From positions 124,001 to 188,000 of the forward strand of contig NZ_JAEQNA010000007.1 of the NCBI RefSeq assembly GCF_016722895.1: 64,000 nt of DNA, in the 5' to 3' direction. Source of the DNA: Ramlibacter aurantiacus. Lineage in GTDB: Bacteria; Pseudomonadota; Gammaproteobacteria; Burkholderiales; Burkholderiaceae_C. The first letter of the stretch is position 1; each line of letters begins with the position of its first letter. The translations under genes were made by a program, and so were the position numbers. The notes under the pieces are model-generated. The model was not told the DNA's origin, did no database searches, and worked only from the letters and a program-made list of their open reading frames with translations. Of this stretch, positions 8,500 to 19,816 are shown one piece after another.

Positions 8500-9297
8500 C
8501 TACTTTTTCTGCTGCGCGTCGGCACCGACGGTGCTCACGCCCCTCAACCGGATCGCGTACCCATCGGCATGGCGCAGGTCCGCCGCCACCAGCGCCTCGG
8601 GGCGGCGGCCGTAGCGGCCCGCCGCCTCGGTGAGCGTGTTCACGAAGCGCTGCGCCCGGGCCAGCACCTCCTGGGGCGTGCCGCGCCCGAACTCGACGCG
8701 CGCGCCGCTATCCAAGACCGCCTGCCAGCTGCCCCGGGTGGTGAGCGTGAGCTGCTCGACGCGCAGGTCGACCTGCTCGAACAGCGGCGCCAGCTCGCGC
8801 CAGGTGGACAGCAGCTGCGCGGACTGGTCCAGCGGCCCCGCCAGCCGCGGCAGGCCGTCGTGCTCGACGTCGCCCGGATTGGCCTCGAACACCTCGCCAT
8901 GGCTGTTGACCAGGGTGGTGTCGCCGTCGGCGCCCCACAGCGCCACGGCCTGGTGCTCGTGCAGCCGCACCCGCAGCACGTTGGGAAAGACGCGGCGCAC
9001 CTCGGCCTGGCGCACCCACGGGATGTCCTCGAAGGCGGTGCGCACCTGGGCCAGGTCGACGGTGACGAAGTTGCCGGCCAGGCGCGGCGCCACGTTGGCG
9101 CGCAGGGTGGCCGGGCTGCTATGGGCGAGGTCTCCCTCGACCGTGATGCGGGCCAGCGACAACGCCGGGTGCCGCAGCGCCCAGGCGCCCAGAGCCCCGA
9201 CGGCCAGCACGGCGCAGGCCACGAACAGCAGCGTGGCGCTGAAGTTCATGAGCCGGACGTCCAGCGGCGCGGGGATGGGGGCGGGCTTTCGTGCCAT
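8500..9297 (-). CDS. ftsQ: Cell division protein FtsQ
   Basis: This bitopic inner-membrane protein of the divisome links FtsB/FtsL to the rest. It has 265 residues, with a short cytoplasmic tail, one membrane helix at about 17-40 (NFSATLLFVACAVLAVGALG) and a periplasmic POTRA domain that starts near ITVEGDLAHSSPATLRANV. The C-terminal beta domain ends at the Gln/Lys-rich tail. The ATG at 9297 lies 2 nt after the ddl stop and is chosen over longer frames because it gives the family architecture. Confidence 0.95.
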   Translation of the reverse strand: MARKPAPIPAPLDVRLMNFSATLLFVACAVLAVGALGAWALRHPALSLARITVEGDLAHSSPATLRANVAPRLAGNFVTVDLAQVRTAFEDIPWVRQAEVRRVFPNVLRVRLHEHQAVALWGADGDTTLVNSHGEVFEANPGDVEHDGLPRLAGPLDQSAQLLSTWRELAPLFEQVDLRVEQLTLTTRGSWQAVLDSGARVEFGRGTPQEVLARAQRFVNTLTEAAGRYGRRPEALVAADLRHADGYAIRLRGVSTVGADAQQKK

Positions 9298-9299
9298 GG

Positions 9300-10477
<1,178 letters not shown>

Positions 10478-10481
<4 letters not shown>

Positions 10482-11890
10482 GCCCCACCTCCCAGCTCCA
10501 CCAGCCGCGCCGGCACACCGCCGATCGAACCGGCACCCATGCACATCACCACGTCGCCGTCCCGGGCCATGTCGAAAATGGCCTCGGGCATGCCGCCGAT
10601 GTCGTCCACGAACACCGGCTCCACCTTGCCGGCCACGCGCACGGCGCGCGCCAGCGAGCGGCCATCGGCGGCCACGATCGGCGCTTCGCCGGCGGCATAC
10701 ACCTCGGCCAGCAGCACCGCGTCGGCGTGGCCCATCACCTTGACGAAATCCTCGAAGCAGTCGCGCGTGCGGGTGTAGCGGTGCGGCTGGAAGGCCAGCA
10801 CCAGGCGCCGCCCGGGGTAGGCGCCGCGGGCGGCCGCCAGCGTGGCGGCGACCTCCACCGGGTGGTGGCCATAGTCCTCGATGACCGTGAAGCGCCCGCC
10901 GCCGTTGGCCTGGCGCACCGGCAGCTCGCCATAACCCTGGAAGCGCCGGCCGACGCCGCGGAATTCGGACAGCGCCTTGAGCACGGCCGCGTCGGGGATG
11001 TTCAGCTCCACCGCCACGGCGATGGCCGACAGGGCGTTGAGCACGTTGTGGTGGCCCGCCAGGTTCAGGCGCACCGGCAGGTCGGGCAGCGTGACGCCGT
11101 TGCGGCGCTGCGCCGTGAAGTGCATCTGCGGCCCGACGGCGCGGATGTCCACGGCTCGCACCTGGGCGTCCTCGCTGACGCCGTAGCTGGTGATCGGGCA
11201 CTGCACCTCGGGCACGATGTCGCGCACCACCGGGTCGTCCACGCACAGGATGGCCGTGCCGTAGAACGGCATGCGGTGCAGGAAATCCAGGAAGGCGCCC
11301 TTGAGCCGGCCGAAGTCGTGGCCGTAGGTCTCCATGTGGTCGGCGTCGATGTTGGTCACCACCGACATCACCGGCATGAGGTTCAGGAACGAGGCGTCGG
11401 ACTCGTCGGCCTCGACCACGATGTAGTCGCCCGCGCCCAGCTTGGCGTTGGCGCCCGCGCTGTTGAGGCGGCCGCCGATGACGAAGGTGGGGTCCAGGCC
11501 GCCCTCGGCCAGCACGCTGGCCACCAGGCTGGTGGTGGTGGTCTTGCCGTGGGTGCCGGCGATGGCGATGCCCTGCTTCAGGCGCATCAGCTCGGCCAGC
11601 ATAATCGCGCGCGGCACCACGGGAATCTTGCGCCGGCGTGCCGCCACCACCTCGGGGTTGTCGGCCTGCACGGCGGTGGAGGTGACCACCGCGTCGGCAC
11701 CGTCGATGTGCTTCTCGTCGTGGCCGACGCAGGTGCGGATGCCCAGCTCGCGCAGCCGGCTCAGCGTGGCGCTGTCGGCCAGGTCGGAGCCCGAGATCTC
11801 GTAGCCGAGGTTGCACAGCACCTCGGCGATGCCGGACATGCCGGAACCACCGACTCCGACGAAATGGATGTGCCTGATCGCGTGCTTCAT
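10478..11890 (-). CDS. murC: UDP-N-acetylmuramate-L-alanine ligase MurC
   Basis: This cytoplasmic Mur ligase adds L-Ala to UDP-MurNAc. It has 470 residues. The N-terminal nucleotide fold reads [18 protein letters not shown], and the ATP loop reads [14 protein letters not shown]. The ATG at 11890 overlaps the murG stop (ATGA), and the gene ends in an ATGA overlap with ddl. Longer upstream frames run into murG and were rejected. Confidence 0.98.
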
Positions 11891-12951
11891 TGCTTGCTCG
11901 CCAATTCCTCGCAGGCGGCCACGATCGCGGCGGTCGCGCCTGTCTTTTCCAGCGCCTTCGCGGCCTGGGCTTTCTGTATCAGTTCGGCCCGGTTGACCCG
12001 GGTGAGCAGCTGGGCCAGCCATTCGGGGCTCAGGTCGGCCTGCTGCACCAGCCAGCCGCCGCCCGCGTCCACCAGGAAGCGAGCGTTGGTGCTCTGGTGG
12101 TCGTCCACGGCATGCGGGAAGGGCACGAACACCGCGGCCGCGCCGACGGCGGCGATCTCGGTCACGGTGCTGGCGCCGGCGCGGCAGACCACCAGGTCGG
12201 CTTCGGCGAAGGCCGTGGCCATGTCGTCGATGAAGGGCACCAGGTCGGCCTTCACCCCGGCGGCCTGGTAGTTGGCGCGCAGCTCCTCGAGCTGCTTCTC
12301 GCCGCTCTGGTGCCGCACCAGCGGCCGGTGCGATTCGGGCAGCAGCGCCAGCGCCTTGGGCACGACCTCGTTGAGCGCCTTGGCGCCCAGGCTGCCGCCC
12401 ACCACCAGCAGGCGCAGCGGCCCGCTTCGCGCGCCCAGCCGATCGGCGGGCGCCGGCTGCCGCAGGAAGGATTCGCGCAGCGGGTTGCCCACCCACTGCC
12501 CTTTGGGCAAGGCATCGGGGAAGGCGGTGAAGACGCGGTCGGCGACGCTGGCCAGCACCTTGTTGACCATGCCGGCGCGCGAGTTCTGCTCGTGCAGCAC
12601 CAGCGGCTTGCCCAGGAGCACACCCATCATCCCGCCCGGGAAAGCGATGTAGCCGCCCAGCCCCACCACCACGTCGGGGCGGATGCGGCGCACCACCTTC
12701 ACGCTTTGCCAGAAGGCCCGCTGCAGCCGCAGCGGCAGCATCGCCAGCGTGAGCGCGCCCTTGCCGCGCACGCCGGAGAAATCGACGGCCTCGAAGTCGA
12801 AGCCGCGCGGCGGCACCAGGCGGCTTTCCATGCTGTCGGGCGCGCCCAGCCAGTGCACGCGCCAGCCCTTGGCGCGCAGCGCCTCGGCCACCGCCAGGCC
12901 GGGGAAGATGTGGCCGCCGGTGCCGCCGGCCATGACGAGGGCGGTGCTCAT
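11887..12951 (-). CDS. murG: Lipid II-forming GlcNAc transferase MurG
   Basis: This membrane-associated glycosyltransferase adds GlcNAc to lipid I. It has 354 residues in the family range. The N-terminal [17 protein letters not shown] is the G-loop. [29 protein letters not shown] and the [19 protein letters not shown] region form the UDP-GlcNAc site. It has ATGA overlaps with ftsW upstream and murC downstream. Confidence 0.98.
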   Translation of the reverse strand: MSTALVMAGGTGGHIFPGLAVAEALRAKGWRVHWLGAPDSMESRLVPPRGFDFEAVDFSGVRGKGALTLAMLPLRLQRAFWQSVKVVRRIRPDVVVGLGGYIAFPGGMMGVLLGKPLVLHEQNSRAGMVNKVLASVADRVFTAFPDALPKGQWVGNPLRESFLRQPAPADRLGARSGPLRLLVVGGSLGAKALNEVVPKALALLPESHRPLVRHQSGEKQLEELRANYQAAGVKADLVPFIDDMATAFAEADLVVCRAGASTVTEIAAVGAAAVFVPFPHAVDDHQSTNARFLVDAGGGWLVQQADLSPEWLAQLLTRVNRAELIQKAQAAKALEKTGATAAIVAACEELASKQ

Positions 12952-14207
12952 GCGCGCCCTCCTCTCATGAGGACGCGGTTCTCGTAGTCAATCCTCAAGA
13001 CCACCGCCAGCGCCACCAGGTTCATCAGGATCGCCGAACCCCCATAGCTCATGAGCGGCAGGGTCAGGCCCTTGGTCGGCAGCGCGCCCAGGTTCACGCC
13101 CATGTTGATGAAGGCCTGGAAGCCGATCCAGATGCCGATGCCCTGCGCCACCAGGCCGGCGAACAGCCGGTCCATGGCGATGGCCTGCCGGCCGATGTGC
13201 ATGATGCGGCGCGTGAGCCAGAAGAAGGTCACGATCAGGCACAGGATGCCGATGAAGCCGAACTCCTCGCCGATGACCGCGAACAGGAAGTCGGTGTGGG
13301 CCTCGGGCAGCCAGTGCAGCTTCTCGACGCTGCCACCCAGGCCCACGCCGAAGATCTCGCCCCGGCCGATGGCGATGAGCGCGTGCGACAGCTGGTAGCC
13401 CTTGCCCAGCGCGTGCTTCTCGCTCCAGGGATCGAGGTAGGCAAAGATGCGCTCGCGCCGCCAGTCGGACAAGGCGATCATCACGGCGAAGGCGATCACC
13501 AGGACGGTGGCGATCAGGAAGAACATCCGCGCGTTGACACCCCCCAGGAACAGGATGCCCATGGCGATGACCGCGATCACCAGGAAGGCGCCCATGTCGG
13601 GCTCGGCGAGCAGCAGCGAACCCACCACCGCGACCGCCACGGCCATCGGCAGCACGGCACGGAAGAAGCGCTCCTTGACCTCCATCTTGCGCACCATGTA
13701 GTTGGCCGCGTACATCACCACCGCCAGCTTGGCCAGCTCGCTGGGCTGGAAGGTCATGAAGCCCAGCGAGATCCAGCGGCGGGCGCCGTTGACCACGCTG
13801 CCGATGCCGGGCACCAGCACCATGATCAGCAGCAGCAGCGAGCCGACGAACAGCCAGGGTGCACGGCGCTCCCAGGTGGCCACCGGGATCTGGAAGGCCA
13901 GCAGCGCCGCGATGAAGCCCGTACCCAGCGCGATCAGGTGGCGAATGAAGAAGTGCAGCGGGCTGTAGCGCGCGAACCGCGGGTTGTCGGGCATGGCGAT
14001 CGAGGCCGAATAGACCATCACCAGCCCGAGCAGCAACAGGCCCACGGCCACCCAGACCAGCGCCTGGTCGACCACCGGCAGCCGCGCCGGCGCGGCGGAC
14101 TGCCGGCTGTAGCCCGACAGGCGCACCGGCAGTTGCATGCCGGCCTCGGGCGAGCCCGCCACGAGGCGGGCCAGCCGGTCGGTGAAGGCGGCGGGCAGCA
14201 GCTTCAT
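12948..14207 (-). CDS. ftsW: Septal peptidoglycan polymerase FtsW
   Basis: This SEDS-family polytopic membrane protein polymerises lipid II with FtsI at the septum. It has 419 residues and about ten hydrophobic helices. Signature stretches are [43 protein letters not shown] and [42 protein letters not shown], described here by their starts at about residues 71, 165 and 345. It is coupled by ATGA to murD upstream and murG downstream. Confidence 0.98.
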   Translation of the reverse strand: MKLLPAAFTDRLARLVAGSPEAGMQLPVRLSGYSRQSAAPARLPVVDQALVWVAVGLLLLGLVMVYSASIAMPDNPRFARYSPLHFFIRHLIALGTGFIAALLAFQIPVATWERRAPWLFVGSLLLLIMVLVPGIGSVVNGARRWISLGFMTFQPSELAKLAVVMYAANYMVRKMEVKERFFRAVLPMAVAVAVVGSLLLAEPDMGAFLVIAVIAMGILFLGGVNARMFFLIATVLVIAFAVMIALSDWRRERIFAYLDPWSEKHALGKGYQLSHALIAIGRGEIFGVGLGGSVEKLHWLPEAHTDFLFAVIGEEFGFIGILCLIVTFFWLTRRIMHIGRQAIAMDRLFAGLVAQGIGIWIGFQAFINMGVNLGALPTKGLTLPLMSYGGSAILMNLVALAVVLRIDYENRVLMRGGRA

Positions 14208-15769
14208 TCGCTTCCTTCCAGCAGCACGCCGGCCTCGTCGGCCAGGCGCCGCACGGCCTCGCGGAACACCCGCGCCCGGTGCTCGTAGTTGTCGAACATG
14301 TCGAAGCTCGCACAGGCCGGAGACATCAACACGGCGTCGCCCGCGTGGGCGCGCTCGGTCGCCAGGCGCACGGCCTCGTCCATGGTGCCGGCGTCGATCA
14401 GGGTGACGCCCGCGCCTTCGAGCGCCGCGCGGATGCGGGGCGCGTCCCGGCCGATCAGCACGGCCGCGCGCGCATGGCGCGCCACCGGGTCAGCCAGCGC
14501 CCCGAACTCCTGGCCCTTGCCGTCACCACCCAGGATCACGACCAGCCTGCGGTCGGCGCCCAGGCCCTGCAGCGCGGCGACCGTCGCGCCGACGTTGGTG
14601 CCCTTGCTGTCGTCGAAGTACTCGACGTCGTGCACCTGCCCGATGGGTTCGACCCGGTGCGGCTCGCCCCGGTACTCACGCAGGCCGTAGAGCATGGGCG
14701 CGAGCGGGCAGCCGCAACCCGTGGCCAGGGCCAGCGCGGCCAACGCGTTGATGGCGTTGTGGCGCCCGCGGATGCGCAGCGCGTCGGCCGGCATGAGCCG
14801 CTGCAGGTGCAGCTCGTCGGCGTCCGCGACAGGCGCGGCCGTGGCCCCTTCGGCCGGCTGCGCCGCGGCGCGGCGCCGGGTCTTGCGCACGGTTTCGTCC
14901 GCTTCCATGGCCCGCACCAGCCAGGCCATGCCGTTGACGGTTTCGATGCCGAAGTCGCCGGGCCGCTGCGGCAGGTCGCCGCCGAAGGTGACGGCGTCGC
15001 GCTCTTCGATGCGACCGCCCTTGAGCCGCACCGGCGCCGGGCGCATGGCCATGACCAGCGGGTCTTCGCGATTGAGCACCATCAGCCCCTGGCGGCCGAA
15101 GATGCGCGCCTTGGCGGCGGCGTAGGCGGGCATGTCGCCATGCCAGTCGAGGTGGTCCTGGCTCAGGTTGAGGACCGTGGCCGCGGTGGGCTCGAACCCA
15201 TGCACCCCGTCGAGCTGGAAACTGGACAGCTCCAGCACCCAGGCCTGCGGCAGCGCCTGCGCCTCGAGCCGGGCCGCCAGCGTGTCGAGCAGGGTCGGGC
15301 CGATGTTGCCGGCCACCGCCACGGTGCGGCCGCTGCGCTCGACCAGCTGGCCGGTCAGCGAGGTGACGGTGGTCTTGCCGTTGGTGCCGGTGACCGCGAT
15401 CACGTCGGGCGCGTAGCCGGTGTCGGCCTTCAGCTGCGCCAGCGCCTGGGCGAACAGGTCGAGTTCGCCGCCCACCGGGATGCCGGCGGCGTGCGCCAGG
15501 TCGGGCACGGGGCCGAGCTGCTGCGGCGACAGGCCCGGGCTGCGATAGACCGCCTGCACGCCGTCCTCGAGCAGCTCGGGGGCGAAAGGACCGGCGACGA
15601 AGCGGGCCTGCGGCACGTCGTGGCGCAGCAGCGCGAGCTGCGGCGGGGCTGCACGGGTGTCGGCCACCGTGACGCGGGCGCCGTGGCGCGCGCACCAGCG
15701 CGACATGGCCAGGCCGGAGCTGCCGAGGCCGAGGATCAGGACGCGGCGCGGATCGGAGGTGGTGTCCAT
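14204..15769 (-). CDS. murD: UDP-MurNAc-L-Ala:D-Glu ligase MurD, with insertion
   Basis: This ligase adds D-Glu. With 521 residues it is longer than the usual 440-450. The N-terminal fold [17 protein letters not shown] is at 9-25, and the ATP loop [15 protein letters not shown] is at 126-140. An insertion of about 30 residues at about 290-320 (charged, then Ala-rich) lies before the conserved [14 protein letters not shown]. The ATG at 15769 is chosen; a TTG at 15781 overlapping the mraY stop is a possible coupled alternative adding four residues. Confidence 0.96.
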   Translation of the reverse strand: MDTTSDPRRVLILGLGSSGLAMSRWCARHGARVTVADTRAAPPQLALLRHDVPQARFVAGPFAPELLEDGVQAVYRSPGLSPQQLGPVPDLAHAAGIPVGGELDLFAQALAQLKADTGYAPDVIAVTGTNGKTTVTSLTGQLVERSGRTVAVAGNIGPTLLDTLAARLEAQALPQAWVLELSSFQLDGVHGFEPTAATVLNLSQDHLDWHGDMPAYAAAKARIFGRQGLMVLNREDPLVMAMRPAPVRLKGGRIEERDAVTFGGDLPQRPGDFGIETVNGMAWLVRAMEADETVRKTRRRAAAQPAEGATAAPVADADELHLQRLMPADALRIRGRHNAINALAALALATGCGCPLAPMLYGLREYRGEPHRVEPIGQVHDVEYFDDSKGTNVGATVAALQGLGADRRLVVILGGDGKGQEFGALADPVARHARAAVLIGRDAPRIRAALEGAGVTLIDAGTMDEAVRLATERAHAGDAVLMSPACASFDMFDNYEHRARVFREAVRRLADEAGVLLEGSE

Positions 15770-15777
15770 CGCCTTGC

Positions 15778-16956
15778 TCAACGCAGCTTCAGGGTGGACA
15801 GCCCCACCAGGCACAGCAGCATGGTGATGATCCAGAAGCGGACCACGACCTGCGTTTCCTTCCAGCCGCTCTTCTCGAAGTGGTGGTGCAGCGGCGCCAT
15901 CTTGAGGATGCGCCGGCCTTCGCCGAAGCGCCGCTTGGTGTACTTGAAGTAGCTCACCTGCAGCATCACCGACAGCGCCTCGACGACGAAGACGCCGCCC
16001 ATGATGGCCAGCACGATCTCCTGGCGCACGATGATGGCGATGGTGCCGAGCGCGCCGCCCAGGGCCAGGGCGCCGACGTCACCCATGAAGACCTGCGCCG
16101 GGTAGGTGTTGAACCAGAGGAAGGCCAGCCCCGCGCCGGCCAGGGCGGCGCAGAAGATCAGCAGTTCGCCCGCGCCCGGAATGAAGGGGAACAGCAGGTA
16201 GCGCGAGTACACCGCGTTGCCGGTGATGTAGGCGAACACGCCCAGGGCCGAGCCGACCATGACCACCGGCATGATGGCCAGGCCGTCGAGGCCGTCGGTG
16301 AGGTTCACCGCGTTGCTCGAACCGACGATCACCAGGTAGGTGAGGATCACGAAGCCGAACACGCCCAGCGGGTAGCTCACCTCCTTGAAGAAGGGCACCA
16401 GCAGGCCCGCCTTTGGCGGCAGGTCGACGTCGAAGCCGGACTTCACCCAGGAGAAGAACAGCTCCACCACCTTGGTGTTGGAGCTTTCCGAAATGCTGAA
16501 GACGAGGTAGACGGCGGCGATCAGCCCGATCACCGACTGCCAGAAGTACTTTTCGCGCGAGCGCATGCCTTCCGGGTCCTTGCGCACGACTTTGCGCCAG
16601 TCGTCGGCCCAGCCGATCATGCCGAAGCCGATGGTCACGATCAGCACGATCCACACGAAGCGGTTGCCCAGGTCGAACCACAGCAGGGTGGAGATGGCGA
16701 TCGACAGCAGGATCAGCACGCCGCCCATGGTGGGCGTGCCGCTCTTGACCAGGTGCGTCTGCATGGCGTAGTCGCGCACGGGCTGGCCGATCTTCAGTTC
16801 GGTGAGGCGGCGGATGACCCAGGGACCGGCGCTGATGCCGATGAGCAGCGCAGTCATGGCGGCCATCACCGCGCGGAAGGTGATGTACTGGAACACGCGC
16901 AGGAAGCCGAATTCCGGGGAGAGGGTTTGCAGCCAGATGGCCAGGCTCAGGAGCAT
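15778..16956 (-). CDS. mraY: Phospho-MurNAc-pentapeptide translocase MraY
   Basis: This integral membrane enzyme attaches phospho-MurNAc-pentapeptide to undecaprenyl phosphate to make lipid I. It has 392 residues and about ten helices. The catalytic stretch [13 protein letters not shown] and the C-terminal [15 protein letters not shown] histidine motif are intact, as is the early [13 protein letters not shown]. Its ATG shares one base with the murF stop (TGATG). Confidence 0.98.
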   Translation of the reverse strand: MLLSLAIWLQTLSPEFGFLRVFQYITFRAVMAAMTALLIGISAGPWVIRRLTELKIGQPVRDYAMQTHLVKSGTPTMGGVLILLSIAISTLLWFDLGNRFVWIVLIVTIGFGMIGWADDWRKVVRKDPEGMRSREKYFWQSVIGLIAAVYLVFSISESSNTKVVELFFSWVKSGFDVDLPPKAGLLVPFFKEVSYPLGVFGFVILTYLVIVGSSNAVNLTDGLDGLAIMPVVMVGSALGVFAYITGNAVYSRYLLFPFIPGAGELLIFCAALAGAGLAFLWFNTYPAQVFMGDVGALALGGALGTIAIIVRQEIVLAIMGGVFVVEALSVMLQVSYFKYTKRRFGEGRRILKMAPLHHHFEKSGWKETQVVVRFWIITMLLCLVGLSTLKLR

Positions 16957-18338
16957 CAGGCGCCTCCTCGTTGTTGTTGTTGTTCTTGCGCGGCCGCCGC
17001 GACCAGGGCCTCGACCACGCGCTCCATCCTCATGAAGCGCGAGCCCTTGACCAGGACGCTCTGCACGCGGGGCAGGCAGCCGCGGGCGGCGGCGACCAGC
17101 TGCTCGATGTCGTCGAAATGGCGCCCGCCCATCGCGCCGGACTGCTCGCCCAGCGTGAACAGGTGCGGGATGCCGCGCTCGCGGGCGTAGTGGCCGACCT
17201 CGGCATGGAACTGCGGCCCCTGGGTACCGACCTCGCCCATGTCGCCGAGCACCAGCAACTGGGGGCCGGGCAGCTCGGCGAGCACGTCGATGGCCGCCCG
17301 CACCGAGTCGGGGTTGGCGTTGTAGGTGTCGTCCACCAGCGTGAGGGTGCGGCCGCCCAGCGGCACGGCGATGGCGCGCGAGCGGCCCTTGACCGGCTCG
17401 AAGGCCGCCAGGCCGCGCGCGACGGCATCCAGCGGCACGCCCGCGGCGACGGCGCAGGCGACGGCCGCCAGCGCGTTGAGCACGTTGTGGCGGCCGGCGA
17501 TATGGAGGGGGAATCGCACGGGTCCGCAGGGCGTGCGAGCCCCCACCTCCCAGCGACCCTGGTGCCATTCAGACCCGGCCAGAACGATGTCGGCGCCGGC
17601 CTCGGCACCGAAAGTGAGGCAGCGTCGGGGCGCGGCCATCTGCCGCCACAGCCCCGCCCATTCGCTGTCGTGGGGGAAGACCGCGGTGCCCCCGGGCGCC
17701 AGCGATCCGAAGACGGAACCGTTCTCGCGCGCCACGGCTTCGACCGTGGCCATGAATTCCTGGTGCTCGCGCTGGGCGTTGTTCACCAGGCCCACGGTGG
17801 GCCGCGCGATGCCGGCGAGGTAGGCGATCTCGCCCGGGTGGTTCATGCCCAGTTCCAGCACGGCCACGCGATGCGCATCGCGCAGGCGCAGCAGCGTGAG
17901 CGGCAGGCCGATCTCGTTGTTGAAGTTGCCCTGCGTGGCCAGGGCCGCGTCGCCCTGCCAGGCCCGCAGGATGGCCGCGATCATCTGCGTGACCGTGGTC
18001 TTGCCGTTGCTGCCGGTGACCGCGACCAGCGGTCCGTGAAAACGGGCGCGCCAGCCGGCGGCCAGCTGTCCCAGCGCGAGCCGGGTGTCGTCGACCTCGA
18101 TGCCGTCGGCGCCGGCGGGAATGCGGCCGCGATGCGCCAGCACGGCGCAGGCACCGGCGGCGATCGCCAGGGGCAGCAGGTCGTTGGCATCGAAGCGCTC
18201 GCCGCGCAGCGCGACGAAGAGGTCGCCGGCCTGCAGGCTGCGGGTGTCGGTGTGGACCCGACCGACGGCCGCGGCCCCGTTTCCGACCAGCCTCGCGCCG
18301 GGCAGCCAGGACATCGCCTGTCGCAGCGAAAGCATCAT
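16956..18338 (-). CDS. murF: UDP-MurNAc-tripeptide:D-Ala-D-Ala ligase MurF
   Basis: This ligase adds D-Ala-D-Ala, the product of ddl downstream. It has 460 residues. The ATP loop is [20 protein letters not shown]. Other Mur motifs are [21 protein letters not shown] and [14 protein letters not shown]. The start ATGATG overlaps the murE stop. The C-terminus ends in a Gln-rich run (EQQQQ). Confidence 0.98.
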   Translation of the reverse strand: MMLSLRQAMSWLPGARLVGNGAAAVGRVHTDTRSLQAGDLFVALRGERFDANDLLPLAIAAGACAVLAHRGRIPAGADGIEVDDTRLALGQLAAGWRARFHGPLVAVTGSNGKTTVTQMIAAILRAWQGDAALATQGNFNNEIGLPLTLLRLRDAHRVAVLELGMNHPGEIAYLAGIARPTVGLVNNAQREHQEFMATVEAVARENGSVFGSLAPGGTAVFPHDSEWAGLWRQMAAPRRCLTFGAEAGADIVLAGSEWHQGRWEVGARTPCGPVRFPLHIAGRHNVLNALAAVACAVAAGVPLDAVARGLAAFEPVKGRSRAIAVPLGGRTLTLVDDTYNANPDSVRAAIDVLAELPGPQLLVLGDMGEVGTQGPQFHAEVGHYARERGIPHLFTLGEQSGAMGGRHFDDIEQLVAAARGCLPRVQSVLVKGSRFMRMERVVEALVAAAAQEQQQQRGGA

Positions 18339-19816
18339 GCGGCGGCCCTCCGCTGCAGCGCCTGGCGCGCATGGACGCGGTCGTCGAACGGGTGCTTGGT
18401 GCCGGCGATGTCCTGGTAGTCCTCGTGGCCCTTGCCGGCCAGCAGGATGACGTCCTGCGGGGCGGCCTGCTCGACGGCCTTGCGGATGGCGAACGCGCGG
18501 TCGGCCTCGACGGCCACCGCCTGGCGCTGCGACAGCCCCAGCAACACCTGGCTGATGATGGCCTCGGGCTTTTCGCTGCGCGGGTTGTCGCTGGTGACGA
18601 TCACGTGGTCGGCGTTCTTCTCGGCCACCGCGCCCATGAGCGGGCGCTTGGTGGCATCGCGGTCGCCGCCGCAACCGAACACGCACCACAGTTCGCCACC
18701 GCGTGCGCTGGCCAGCGGGCGCAGCGCCGCCAGCGCCTGGTCGAGCGCGTCGGGCGTGTGGGCATAGTCGATTGCCACCAGCGGCTGGCCCGGGGCGCGC
18801 AGGCATTCCATGCGCCCGGGCACCGGCAGCAATCCGTCGCAGGCCCGCACGGCCTGGGCCAGCGGCACGCCCACGGCACGCAGGCTGCCGATCACGGCCA
18901 GGAGGTTGTGCACGTTGTAGTGGCCGATCAGGCGGGTGGCCAGCGGCTCGGCCTGTCCGCCCTCGACGACGGTGAAGGCCAGCCCCTGCTCGTGGTGCCG
19001 GATGTCCTGGGCGCGCAGGCGGGCCTCGCCCCCGCAGGAGGTGGTCCAGAGCTCGAGGTGGCTGCCCGCGAGCGAGTCGGCCAGCTCGGCACCGCACGCG
19101 TCGTCGACGTTGACCACTGCGGCTTGCAGGCCCGGCCAGGCGAACAGGCGCAGCTTGGCCGCGCGGTAGGCCTCCATGCTGCCGTGGTAGTCGAGGTGGT
19201 CGCGGGTGAAGTTGGTGAACACCGCCACGCGGATGCGGGTGCCGGCCAGGCGGTGCTCGGCCAGCCCGATGGACGAGGCTTCGATCGCGCAGGCACCCAG
19301 GCCCTGGTCCACGAAGCGACGGAAGGCCGCCTGCAGCAGAACCGGGTCGGGCGTGGTCAGGCCATTGCTTTCCACCTGCGGCGGGCGTCCGATGCCCAGC
19401 GTGCCGACCACGCCGCAGGGAGCCTCGGGCCGCGCGGCCGACAGCGCCTGCGCCAGCCACCAGGTGGTGGAGGTCTTGCCATTGGTGCCGGTGACGGCCA
19501 GCACCGCCAGCCGCTCGCTGGGCTGGCCATAGAACACATCGGCGATCTCTCCGCAGCCCGCCTTGAGGCCGGCGTAGCAGGCGACCGCGTCATCCTCGAA
19601 GCCGAAGGCCTCGGCACCGTCGGCTTCGACCAGGCAGGCGGCCGCGCCCTGCGCCAGCGCCGGGCCGACGAAGCGCCGGCCGTCGGTGGCCGCGCCGGGC
19701 CAGGCGATGAAGGCATCGCCGGGGCCGACCTGGCGGCTGTCGGTGCGCAGCGCGCCGCGGCTGCGCGCGGCCAGCCAGGCCGCGGCCTCGCGGGGGTCTT
19801 GCAGGCGCGGCGCCAT
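18335..19816 (-). CDS. murE: UDP-MurNAc-L-Ala-D-Glu:meso-DAP ligase MurE
   Basis: This ligase adds the third stem residue. It has 493 residues. The ATP loop is [15 protein letters not shown]. The DNPR motif (VTSDNPRSEKPE) specifies meso-diaminopimelate rather than lysine, which fits dapF being present in the window. The carbamylated-lysine region reads HGSMEAYRAAKLRLF. It shares TGATG with ftsI and ATGA with murF. Confidence 0.98.
   Translation of the reverse strand: MAPRLQDPREAAAWLAARSRGALRTDSRQVGPGDAFIAWPGAATDGRRFVGPALAQGAAACLVEADGAEAFGFEDDAVACYAGLKAGCGEIADVFYGQPSERLAVLAVTGTNGKTSTTWWLAQALSAARPEAPCGVVGTLGIGRPPQVESNGLTTPDPVLLQAAFRRFVDQGLGACAIEASSIGLAEHRLAGTRIRVAVFTNFTRDHLDYHGSMEAYRAAKLRLFAWPGLQAAVVNVDDACGAELADSLAGSHLELWTTSCGGEARLRAQDIRHHEQGLAFTVVEGGQAEPLATRLIGHYNVHNLLAVIGSLRAVGVPLAQAVRACDGLLPVPGRMECLRAPGQPLVAIDYAHTPDALDQALAALRPLASARGGELWCVFGCGGDRDATKRPLMGAVAEKNADHVIVTSDNPRSEKPEAIISQVLLGLSQRQAVAVEADRAFAIRKAVEQAAPQDVILLAGKGHEDYQDIAGTKHPFDDRVHARQALQRRAAA

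Noticed and set aside
16956..19460. 834-codon minus-strand frame as a MurE-MurF fusion
   Set aside because: The part upstream of 18338 is an out-of-frame read of murE; the true genes overlap by ATGA with good starts.
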